64,000 bases of DNA, taken from contig OX246747.1 of NCBI GenBank assembly GCA_945910005.1, positions 17,571,010-17,635,009 of the forward strand, given 5' to 3'. Source of the DNA: Isoperla grammatica (Eukaryota; Arthropoda; Insecta; Plecoptera; Perlodidae). The position numbers and the translations under genes were made by a program. Under the pieces are notes generated by a model, which was given only the letters and a program-made list of their open reading frames with translations, did not search any database and was not told the DNA's origin. Each line of letters starts with the position of its first letter. Positions within the stretch are counted from its first letter, which is position 1. Below are positions 44,851-55,579 of this stretch, piece by piece.

Positions 44851-47800
44851 GCGTAGTCTCCGAAGTGAAGTGTCATAGACATATAAACGCAATTATCTTA
44901 GAGAAGGCGGAGTTTCTTGCAGTTCTGTATATTCCTGCTAATAGAGGGTCTAATGCCAATAACGACGGAGTGTTCAACTTAATTAAACATACCCACGTAT
45001 TCTATCAAATCAAGAGTTTACGTATAAAAGCGTTGTCTCCGAAGGGTAGTGTCATGGACTTAACGCAATTATCTTAAAGAAGGTGGAGTTTCTTGCAGTT
45101 CTGTATATTCTTGCTTATAGAGGGTCTATTGCCAATTACGACGGAGTGTTGAACTCAATTAAACATACCCACGTCTTCTATCAAATCAAGAGTTTACATG
45201 TAAAAGCGTAGTCTCCGAAGTGAAGTGTCATAGACATATAAACGCAATTATCTTAGAGAAGGCGGAGTTTCTTGCAGTTCTGTATATTCCTGCTAATAGA
45301 GGGTCTAATGCCAATGACGACGTAGTGTTCAACTCAATTAAACATACCCACGTCTTCTATCAAATCAAGAGTTTACATGTAAAAGCGTAGTCTCCGAAGT
45401 GAAGTGTCATAGACATATAAACGCAATTATCCTAGAGAAGGCGAAGTTTTTTGCAGTTCTGTATATTCCTGCTAATAAAGAGTCTAATGCTTATCACGAC
45501 GGAGTGTTCAACTTAATTAAACATACCCACGTATTCTATCAAATCAAGAGTTTACGTATAAAAGCGTTGTCTCCGAAGTGAAGTGTCATAGACATATAAA
45601 CGCAATTATACTAGAGAAGGCGGAGTTTTTGCAGTTCTGTATATTCCTGCTAATGGAGGGTCTAATGCCAATAACGATGGATCGTTCAACTCCATTAAAC
45701 ATACCCACGTCTTCTATCAAATAAAGAGTTTACGTATAAAAGCGTAGTCTCCGAAGTGAAGTGGTTGTGACATATAAACGCAATTATCTTAGAGAAGGCA
45801 GAGTTTCTTGCAGTTCTGTATAATCCTGCTAATAAAATGGTCTAATGCCAATTACGACGGAGTGTTCAACTCAATTAACCATATCCACGTCTTCTATCAA
45901 ATCAAGAGTTCTCGTGTAAAAGCGTAGTCTCCGAAGTGAAGTGTCATAGACATATAAACGCAATTATCTAAGAGAAGGCGGAGTTTCTTGCAGTTCTGTG
46001 TATTTCTGCTAATAGAGGGTCTAATGCCAATCACAATGGAGTGTTCAACTAAATTAAACATACCCACGTCTTCTATCAAATCAAGAGTTTACGTGTAAAA
46101 GCGTAGTCTCCGAAGTGAAGTGTCATAGACATATAAACGCAATTATCTAAAAGAAGGCGGAGTTTCTTGCAGCTCTGTATATTCTTGCTAATAGAGGTTC
46201 TAATGCCAATAACAAAGGATTGTTCAAATCAATTAATCATACCCACGTATTCTATCAAATCAAGAGTTTACGTATAAAAGCGAAGTTTCCGAAGTGTAGT
46301 GGTATGGACATATAAACGCAAATATCTTAGAGAAGGCAGAGTTTCTTGCAGTTCTGTATATTCCTGCTAATAAGATGGTCTAATGTTAATCACGACAAAG
46401 TGTTCAACATGGTTAAACATACCCACGTATTCTATCAAATCAAGAGTTTACGTATAAAAGCGTTGTCTCTGAAGGGTAGTGTCATGGACTTAACGCAATT
46501 ATCTTAGAGAAAGTGGAGTTTCTTGCAGTACTGTATATTCCTGCTAATAGAGGGTCTAATGCCAATAACGACAGAGTGTTCAACTCAATTAACCATATCC
46601 ACGTCTTCTATCAAATCAAGAGTTTACATGTAAAAGCGTAGTCTCCGAAGTGAAGTGTCATAGACATATAGACGCAATTATCTTAGAGAAGGCGGAGTTT
46701 CTTGCAGTTCTGTGTATTCCTGCTAATAGAGGGTTTAATGCCAATAACGATGGAGTGTTCAACTTAACATACCCACGTCGTCTATCAAATCAAGAGTTTA
46801 CGTATAAAAGCGTAGTCTCCGAAGTGAAGTGGTACCGTATGGACATATAAACGCAATTATCTAAGAGAAGGCGGAGTTTCTTGCAGTTCTGTATATTCCT
46901 GCTAATAGAGGGTCTAATGCCAATTACAATGGATTGTTTAAATCAATTAAACTAACCCACGTCTTCTATCAAATCAAGAGTTTACGTATAAAAGCGTAGT
47001 CTCGGAAGTGAAGTGTCATAGACATATAAACGCAATTATCTTAGAGAAGGCGGAGTTTCTTGCAGTTCTGTATATTTTTGCTAATAGAGGGTCTAATGCC
47101 AATAACGACGGAGTGTTCAACTCAATTAACCATATCCACGTCTTCTATCAAATCAAGAGTTTACGTAAAAAAGCGTAGTCTTCTAAGTGAAGTGGTATGG
47201 ACATATAAACACAATTATCTAAGAGAAGGCGGAGTTTCTTGCAGTTCTGTGTATTCCTGCTAATAGAGGGTCTATTGCCAATAACGACGAAGTGTTCAAC
47301 TCAATTAAACATATCCACGTCTTCTATCAAAACAAGAGTTTACGTGTAAATGCGTAATCTACGAAGTGAAGTGTCATAGACATATAAACGCAATTATCCT
47401 AGAAAAGGCGGAGTTTCTTGCAGTTCTGTATATTTCTGCTAATAAAGAGTTTTATGCCAATCACGACGGAGTGTTCAACTCAATTAAACATACCCACGTC
47501 TTCTATCATATCAAGAGTTTACGTATAAAAGCGTAGTCTCCGAAGTGAAGTGTCATAGACATATAAACCTAATTATCTTAGAGAAGGCGGAGTTTCTTGC
47601 AGTTCTGTATATTTCTGCTAATAGAGTGTCGTATGCCAATAACGACGGAGTGTTAAAATCAATTAAACATACCCACGTCTTCTATCAAATCAAGAGTTTA
47701 CATGTAAAAGCGTAGTCTCCAAAGTGTAGTGGTATGGACATATAAACGCAATTATCTTAGAGAAGGCGGAGCTTCTTGCAGTTCTGTATATTCCTGCTAA

Positions 47801-50311
47801 TAGAGGGTCTAATGCCAATTACGACGAAGTGTTGAACTCAATTAAACATGCCCACATCTTCTATCAAATCAAGAGTTTACATGTAAAAGCGTAGTCTCCG
47901 AAGTGTAGTGGTATGGACATATAAACGCAATTATCTTAGAGAAGGCGGAGCTTCTTGCAGTTCTGTATATTCCTGCTAATAGAAGGTCTAATGCCAATGA
48001 CGACGTAGTGTACAACTTAATTAACCATACCCACGTCTTCTATCAAATCAAGAGTTTACGTATAAAAGCGTATTCTCCGAAGTGTAGTGGTATGGACATA
48101 TAAACGCAATTATCTAAGAGAAGGCGGATTTTCTTGCAGTTCTGTATATTCCTGCTAATAGAGGGTCTGATGCCAATCACAACGAAGTGTTCAACTTTAT
48201 TAAACATCCCAACGTCTTCTATCAAATCAAGAGTTTACATGTTAAAGCGTAGTCTCCGAAGTGAAGTGTCATAGACATATAAACGCAATTATCTTAGAGA
48301 AGGCGGAGTTTCTTGCAGTTCTGTATATTCCTGCTAATAGAGGGTCTATTTTTAATGACGACGTAGTGTTCAACTCAATTGAACATACCCACGTCTTCTA
48401 TCAAATCAAGAGTATACGTATAAAAGCGTAGTCTCCGAAGTGAAGTGTCATAGACATATAAACGCAATTATCTAAGAGAAGGCGGAGTTTCCTGCGGTTC
48501 TGTGTATTCCTGCTAATAGAGAGTCTAATGCCAATAACGTCGGAGTGTTCAACTCAATTAACCATATCCATGTCTTCTATCAAATCAAGAGTTTACATGT
48601 AAAAGCGTAGTCTCCGAAGTGAAGTGTCTTAGACATATAAACGCAATTATCTTAGAGAAGGCGGAGTTTCTTGCAGTTCTGTATACTCTTGCTAAAAGAG
48701 GGTCTAATGCCAATTACGACGTAGTGTACAAGTCAATTAAACATACCCACGTCTTCTTTTAAATCAAGAGTTTACGTATAAAAGCGAAGTCTCCGAAGTG
48801 AAGTGTCATAGACATATAAACGCAATTATCTTAGACAAGGCGGAGTTTCTTGCAGTTCTGTATATTCCTGCTAATAGAGGGTCTAACGCAAATTACGACT
48901 GAGTGTTCAACTCAATTTAACATACCCACGTCTTCTATCAAATCAAGAGTTTACGTATAAAAGCGTAGTCTTCGAAGTGTTGTGGTACCGTATGGACATA
49001 TAAACGCAATTATCTAAGAGAAGGCGGAGTTTCTTGCAGTTCTGTATATTCCTGCTAATAAAGGGTATAATGCCAATAACGATGGAGTGTTCAATTCAAT
49101 TAACCATATCCACGTCTTCTATCAAATCAAGAGTTTACGTGTAAATGCGGAATCTACGAAGTGAAGTGTCATAGACATATAAACGCAATTATCCTAGAGA
49201 AGGCGGAGTTCCTTGCAGTTCTGTATATTCCTGCTAATAAAGAGTCTAATGCCAATCACGACGGAGTGTTCAACTCAATTAAACATACCTACGTCTTCTA
49301 TCAAATCAAGAGTTTACGTATAAAAGCGTAGTCTCCGAAGTGAAGTGTCATAGACATATAAACCTAATTATCTTAGACAAGGCGGAGTTTCTTGCAGTTC
49401 TGTATATTCCTGCTAATAGAGTGTCGTATGCCAATAACGACGGACTGTTAAAATCAATTAAACATACCCACGTCTTCTATCAAATCAAGAGTTTACATGT
49501 AAAAGCGTAGTCTCCGAAGTGAAGTGTCATAGACATATAAACCTAATTATCTTAGAGAAGGCGGAGTTTCTTGCAGTTCTGTATATTCCTGCTAATAGAA
49601 TGTCGTATGCCAATAACGACGGAGTGTTAAAATCAATTAAACATACCCACGTCTTCTATCAAATCAAGAGTTTACATGTAAAAGCGTAGTCTCCAAAGTG
49701 TAGTGGTATGGACATATAAACGCAATTATCTTGAGAAGGCGGAGCTTCTTGCAGTTCTGTATCTTTCTGCTAATAGAGGGTCTAATGCCAATTACGACGG
49801 AGTGTTGAACTCAATTTATCATGCCCACATCTTCTATCAAATCAAGAGTTTACATGTAAAAGCGTAGTCTCCGAAGTGTAGTGGTATGGACATATAAACG
49901 CAATTATCTTAGAGAAGGCGGAGCTTCTTGCAGTTCTGTATATTCCTGCTAATAGAGAGTCTAATGCCAATTACGACGAAGTGTTCAACTCAATTTAACA
50001 TATCCACGTCGTCGATCAAATCAAGAGTTTACGTATAAAAGCGTAGTCTCCGAAGTCTAGTGGTACCGTATGGACATATAAACGCAATTATCTTAGAGAA
50101 GGCGGAGTTTCTTGCAGTTCTGTATATTCCTGCTAATAGGAGGTCTAATGCTTATAACGACGGAGTGTTCAACTTAATTAACTATATCCACGTCTTCTAT
50201 CAAATCAAGAGTTTACGTATAAAAGCGTTGTCTCCGAAGTGAAGTGTCATAGATATATACACGCAAGTAGGGGTAAAGTGAGGGTTCTGGGACAAGTTTG
50301 AGAGGAGCAAT

Positions 50312-50327
50312 CCAAGATGGCTGCCAT
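50312..50327 (+). promoter_or_regulatory. YY1-like motif near the left terminus
   Basis: CCAAGATGGCTGCCAT lies 46 bp inside the element end and is mirrored at 57081-57096. It fits the animal YY1/Pho core (AAnATGGCnGC). It is close to the terminus, where terminal repeats of mobile elements may host promoters. A single short match is weak evidence. Confidence 0.25.
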
Positions 50328-50584
50328 CACTCTCTTCAACTCCTCTCATCAAGGTTATAGCACCGCTTGGAGGTGTGACAGATGAACCAAGAACTAAATT
50401 ACCGCCTTTTATTGTTATGATTCTCTGAACTTGCGGGAACCCGTCGACCTTGAAGCGTGAACCTGGCAATCTCTCGCGAGTGCATCCCAACAACCTTGAG
50501 TGCGTCGCTTCGAAGTCACGGGTAAGTAGACTAACAATGAATAGTAAAAGGAAATAATATCATAAGCAGAAACAGTTTTAAAGT

Positions 50585-51822
50585 AAACAGGTGATAGAAC
50601 CGTCACTGTATGTCTACAAGATAACTTGACCTTGCACTCAGCTCCAGTAGCAGACAGTATTACGTAACAACTCTCACTCGTGTTAATATGCTCTCACTAT
50701 GAACACGGAAGAGACATTATATTTTTAAAACCCAATTATGACTCAGGTTCGAATCATATAAAAAACAAGATGATTTATTTAGCCACCTCAAAGCATCAAG
50801 ACTTGTCAACACGTAGCTTAATACTGCTTAAAATCAAAATTTAACAAACAACAACATAAAAACAATAATTAACACATAAAACACGAAACAAGAAAAAAAA
50901 ACACGGAATAAATAAAAATAAAACACAAACACAACACCAGAAAAAAGAAAATATGGAATAAATGAAACAGTAAAAACAATAAACACAAAACCCTAAAAAA
51001 GAAAATATGTAATGAATAAAACAATAAAAACAATTAACACAAACCAAGAAAAAAACGCAATAAATAAAAATAAAAACATTAACTGTAAAACAAGAAACAA
51101 AAAAAACGGAATAAATAAAAATAAAAACATTAAACACAAAACAAGAAAAAAAAAACGGAATTTATAAAAATAAAAACATTAAACACAAAACAAGAAACTA
51201 AAAAAACGGAATAAATAAAAATAAAAACACTTAACATAAAACAATAACAAAAAAAACATAAACAAAAACTTTAAAAACAAAACAACTGTAAACAGGTGAT
51301 AGAACCGTCACTCTATGTTTACAAGTTGACTGAATCAAAACCTAATAACTTGAAACAAGAAAACACAATAACTTAACAATAAACGTATCTTGCACTCGTT
51401 TCATGTTTCAAACAACATGCTGCTATGCATGAAAGTAAATGAACTACTACTACATTATAAGCAAACTGTAATGTTAACATGTATAGATGTAGTGAACTAA
51501 CACCATCTCATACGCTTAATACAAAATTAAACTATATTATAGAATATTAGAAATGTGCTCAAAGATGCATTGCTGATTCATCCATCTTATAATATAGCAA
51601 ACAGGTTATGGAACCATCACATATGTTCACAGATCTCCATGTCTGCTTTCAGTGATGAATGTCCAGGGTTCTATTTCAAGTTGCAGTCAGCAGCAAGTCA
51701 GCGTAAGTTGTTTAAGTATAGTTAAATAATGCATCAATTTATTTAATTTGAATTCTCTAGAAAAAAAGCAGATCACTGTATTTTAATTAAACATGTTATA
51801 GAACCATCACAAATGTTTACGG
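50585..51822 (+). promoter_or_regulatory. Four copies of a ~34-bp motif in the left arm
   Basis: A motif of the form AAACAGGTGATAGAACC, then GTCAC, 2-3 bases, TATGTTTACA, is found at 50585-50620, 51290-51325, 51599-51632 and 51789-51822. All four point the same way. The inner two are variants (GTTATGGAACCATCAC and GTTATAGAACCATCAC). Spacings shrink inward: 705, 309 and 190 bp. All four are kept in the other arm. Repeats like this can be protein-binding sites for replication or transcription; the role is unknown and the regulatory label is inference. Confidence 0.55.
50862..51262 (+). repeat. AT-rich minisatellite in left arm
   Basis: About seven degenerate copies of a 50-60-bp unit of the type CGGAATAAATAAAAATAAAAAC, ATTAAACACAAAACAAGAAA and a poly-A stretch lie here. 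The strand is almost free of T, so the opposite strand gives long hydrophobic Phe/Cys/Val frames (for example 51137-50841) that are compositional artefacts. It lies between the first and second copies of the 34-bp arm motif. Confidence 0.8.
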
Positions 51823-52255
51823 ATACTCATGTTTTCTTCGAGTGTTGAAGGTTCAGTTAAAGATTCTTGTAAACTTATACTTAAAACTAAATGAAGATTA
51901 CTAAAGTTAATGAAGAATTTTACCTTTAGAGAAGTATATGTTAACCTAAAGGAGGAACTTCTTCATCAACACAGTAGGAAGGATTTTGAAGGAATAAGGA
52001 ATAAATGAAAACAAGCAATTACAGAATAACTTTTTATTGTTTATAATCTAAAATAATACATAGAAACATATTATAAAAATGTTTGTAAATAAACATAATT
52101 CATAAGACGATATGACGGTTCAGAGCTAGGGCTCAGCCATTCAACGTTTGAGAACGTTTACTTTAGATAAACCAACATATCTCGTTCAGCTTACTCTTTC
52201 TAACACAATATGTACTATATCTTCTAAGCAGCATGTTAAAATAAATGTTATATAT
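51326..52255. other. Non-coding inner part of the left arm
   Basis: Apart from the two inner 34-bp motif copies (51599 and 51789), I see no gene or RNA in this AT-rich stretch. It lies downstream of the polymerase stop and should hold that gene's 3' end. The same applies to its mirror at 55147-56076. Confidence 0.5.
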
Positions 52256-54351
52256 TTACAGTTTAATACTTACATGACCAAAAGCAAGTGTTTTTATACC
52301 ATCCTCTAAAACATATCTTTTATCATCGTATGGTGAGAGAGTAGTTTTCTTCTGTTTTATAGTAAATACTTCATGATTGAACTGTCTGATACTGCTCATT
52401 TGCTCACTTTGTATCACTCTTTTAATCAAGCAGTCTTTATAATTATCATGTTTAATTTTTCTTTTTAACGTAGTTCTCACAATGCCTTTTCCTACTTTTT
52501 TATTATTAACATCATGATTCGCTAAAATGGAATACATCTTAGCTCGCAATCCTACAAACTCTTTAATAGGTTCCCCATTCATCTCGTCTTTAAATTTTCC
52601 TAAAACTTTCATATTCATTGTAGTAAAAAGGGGATGATCTTTAGGATAGTTAGAAGTATCAAACAAATTTTCATCTGATTTCATGTCACTGTAAAGATCA
52701 GGTAATTTCATAACATAACGAGTCCGTATCGGTGAAAAGTAGTTGTGCTCGGTTACCGTATTTTTGCTTAACATAATTGTAATGAAAGTCATACATTACC
52801 ACTTTACTTAAATCCAAAATCGTGAAACCTGCGTATATGGGACGGTTAAGTGTAAGACATGTCTTTTTAGAGTGCACTGCAACAAGATCGTTAGAAAAAA
52901 TTTTAAAGCTTTCGAATGCAGGAGAGGCAGCTAACTTTTTTAAACGTTTTTCAGTGTTAACTAACGACACGTTAACCCTCTTTCTCACATTTTCTATCGT
53001 TTTTCCGAACATACTATTGTTCAATAGCTTAAAATACCCCTTGTCGAATTCATTTGTAGCCTTCATACGTTGCTCAGTATTAAAATCAATATAAGGCTTC
53101 AACCAAGGGCTTTGAGTGAACGTTAGAACACGATGTATTTTAGTTAGCTTAAGACCGAGAGATAAGTATTGTTTTAAATTTCTATAGTGAAGTATATAAT
53201 GATCTTTGCTGTTCAGATTCGGAATCAATTTCTTTATACTATTATGTTTCAGTTTTAAATCATCCAATAGATTTTTTGAATAAGAGGAGAGATGCTCGTA
53301 TGGAGTAGATACATGTTCGGGGGCAAGTGGTAAGTCATTATGTAGATTGTGAAGTTCGGAAGGGTATTCAAGATCCACCTGTAGTATGTAACCTTTATCT
53401 GCATCATCAGGTATGTTCATAAAGTCAATGTGCTCAAATTCATCAAATTGTACCCACTTAAAGTCTTTATGAGGAAGATATTGAGACATTGCAACACCAT
53501 ATAGATTATTGCAGTCCCAGTACATTATGTATTTTGACGGCTCATTAATATTATGATTAGTTAGATATGAATTATTGGCTTCTGAATAACAATGCGTAAT
53601 CATTGCCACACCCCCACGCACCCCCTCTTCAATAAACAAATGCATGTCAGGGTCAGTGAATAGTTCTAGCTCTACACCTGTCATTTTAAGACAGCTCTGC
53701 CATGATAGTCCAGGCGCTGTGTATGTATGACACGGGTCAATCTCAGAGTTTTTCAAGCATAAGGTCCTAAAATTTTCAAAGACGTCGGCTAATAGTAGAA
53801 CATCTGTTTTAACGTATAAATCCTGATATTCACCTAAATTTTTAATTTGAAACTTATCCCAAACGTTAACAGCATGTTCATAATCGTAATCCGATATATC
53901 TTCCTCAGTAAGACTATTAAAGAAAGCAGATTTAGGAGGTAAATGCTCTTCTGATAATTTAGATACAAAATCCACATAGTCGTAGGGGAATACACCTTTC
54001 CTTAAAAGGAGAGGAAGTGTATCCTTATGAAAAAATTCCTTCATAATCATAAACTTATTCGGATTGTAGTTGAAAAGATTGTGTGCCAATGAATCTAAAG
54101 AAGCGCTCATAAACTGGTATGAATCTAGAAATCTTAACTGTGACCTATTGAAAATGATATATATTTTTCCATTGTATTAGGGATGACTGTTAGCTTTCTG
54201 TTTTTAATTTTACCCAATTGTTGCATTATTAAATGCGAGTCATAATTACGAAGATTATGGAATATGACAGGGATATGTTTAGCTTGTTTACAATTTAAAT
54301 TACATGCATTATGAGCTGCTCCTCTAAATTTACCTGTCATGTGGTTATGTG
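52256..54351 (-). pseudogene. Protein-primed family B DNA polymerase (Polinton type), broken
   Basis: This is a decayed replicative polymerase of the DNA_pol_B_2 type used by Polintons and relatives to copy linear DNA from a protein primer. The N-terminal exonuclease part is at 54340-54134 (TGKFRGAAH, then HNLRNYDSHL, an Exo II-like motif). A frameshift near 54137 leads into a 470-codon stretch (54110-52698). There residues 95-112 give the Exo III-like LYVKTDVLLLADVFE, residue 199 is the motif A aspartate (YWDCNNLYG), residues 361-371 are motif B (KLLNNSMFGKT) and 461-464 are motif C (DTDS). A 5-bp deletion just after motif C ends the frame at 52698, and the C-terminal part continues in another frame to 52256. 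The extreme N-terminus is missing because the gene is cut at the fold-back junction (54351). With two frameshifts and no start region it should be inactive. Confidence 0.9.
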
Positions 54352-55146
54352 GACAAGGGGTATTTTAAGCTATTGAACAATAGTATGTTCGGAAAAACGA
54401 TAGAAAATGTGAGAAAGAGGGTTAACGTGTCGTTAGTTAACACTGAAAAACGTTTAAAAAAGTTAGCTGCCTCTCCTGCATTCGAAAGCTTTAAAATTTT
54501 TTCTAACGATCTTGTTGCAGTGCACTCTAAAAAGACATGTCTTACACTTAACCGTCCCATATACGCAGGTTTCACCATTTTAGATTAAAGTAAAGTGGTA
54601 ATGTATGACTTTCATTACAATTATGTTAAGCAAAAATACGGTAACCGAGCACAACTACTTTTCACCGATACGGACTCGTTATGTTATGAAATTAAAACAC
54701 ATGATCTTTACAGTGACATGAAATCAGATGAAAATTTGTTTGATACTTCTAACTATCCTAAAGATCATCCCCTTTTTACTACAATGAATATGAAAGTTTT
54801 AGGAAAATTTAAAGACGAGATGAATGGGGAACCTATTAAAGAGTTTGTAGGATTGCGAGCTAAGATGTATTCCATTTTAGCGAATCATGATGTTAATAAT
54901 AAAAAAGTAGGAAAAGGCATTGTGAGAACTACGTTAAAAAGAAAAATTAAACATGATAATTATAAAGACTGCTTGATTAAAAGAGTGATACAAAGTGAGC
55001 AAATGAGCAGTATCAGACAGTTCAATCATGAAGTATTTACTATAAAACAGAAGAAAACTACTCTCTCACCATACGATGATAAAAGATATGTTTTAGAGGA
55101 TGGTATAAAAACACTTGCTTTTGGTCATGTAAGTATTAAACTGTAA
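54352..55146 (+). pseudogene. Duplicated 3' half of the Polinton DNA polymerase
   Basis: This is the inverted second copy of the polymerase from residue 357 of the longer copy (DKGYFKLLNN) to the C-terminus. It includes motif B near its start and motif C (DTDS) near 54667, and ends with the family-like tail LSPYDDKRYVLEDGIKTLAFGH. A TAA stop at 54586-54588, caused by a single base difference from the left arm (GATTTAAGT against GATTAAAGT), splits it. The part after the stop (54595-55146) is open and lacks the left arm's 5-bp deletion. It has no exonuclease domain, no motif A and no start codon of its own, so it cannot make a working polymerase. It exists because the element folded back within the gene. 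Confidence 0.9.
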
Positions 55147-55579
55147 ATATATAACATTTATTTTAACATGCTGCTTAGAAGATATAGTACATATTGTGTT
55201 AGAAACGGTAAGCTGAACGAGATATGTTGATTTATCTAAAGTAAACGTTCTCAAACGTTGAATGGCTGAGCCCTAGCTCTGAACCGTCATATCGTCTTAT
55301 GAATTATGTTTATTTACAAACATTTTTATAATATGTTTCTATGTATTATTTAAGATTATAAACAATAAAAAGTTATTCTGTAATTGCTTGTTTTCATTTA
55401 TTCCTTATTCCTTCAAAATCCTTCCTACTGTGTTGATGAAGAAGTTCCTCCTTTAGGTTAACATATACTTCTCTAAAGGTAAAATTCTTCATTAACTTTA
55501 GTAATCTTCATTTAGTTTTAAGTATAAGTTTACAAGAATCTTTAACTGAACCTTCAACACTCGAAGCAAACATGAGTAT

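Larger units (their letters stand above)
1..50265 (+). repeat. Satellite DNA array, ~179-bp monomer, about 280 copies
   Basis: The whole stretch is a head-to-tail array of one monomer with landmarks in fixed order: a GAAGTG(A/T)AGTG block, ATAAACGCAATTATC, GGCGGAGTTTCTTGCAGTTC, GCTAATAGAGGGTC, CATACCCACGT and ATCAAATCAAGAGTTTAC. Consecutive copies start 179 bp apart (for example 6037 and 6216). Length variants exist: a GGTACCGTATGG form is 5 bp longer, and a GAAGGGTAGTGTCATGGACTTAACG form is about 4 bp shorter. All copies share orientation and no other sequence interrupts them. Reading frames of 60-66 codons recur where the monomer's GCGTAG is mutated. Because 179 is not a multiple of 3, the frame is lost at each monomer, and the same stretch opens on the minus strand as well, so I read them as non-coding. 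Monomer length near nucleosomal size and array size fit a centromeric or heterochromatic satellite (inference). No CENP-B box was seen. Confidence 0.97.
50266..53045 (+). repeat. Left inverted arm of the Polinton-like element (2780 bp)
   Basis: This arm is the reverse complement of 54352-57142. From its outer end inward it holds a conserved terminus, two copies of a repeated 34-bp motif flanking an AT-rich minisatellite, two further motif copies, about 400 bp of non-coding sequence and then the polymerase 3' half. Differences from the right arm are few: a 5-bp deletion near 52701 that shifts the polymerase frame, one GTT unit fewer near 50490, and scattered single bases. The inner end is at CCCCTTGTC (53037-53045). 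Confidence 0.92.

Noticed and set aside
1..50265. CRISPR-like array because of regular repeats
   Set aside because: The repeat unit is continuous with no unique spacers. It is ordinary tandem satellite DNA in a eukaryotic context.
50841..51137. Hydrophobic Phe/Cys-rich protein (98 codons) that looks like a membrane protein
   Set aside because: Direct product of the T-rich strand of the AT-rich minisatellite; mirrored at 56342-56571.
54345..54578. Minus-strand reading frame opposite the right-arm polymerase, also at 52822-53094 on the plus strand
   Set aside because: Antisense shadow of the polymerase motif B region.
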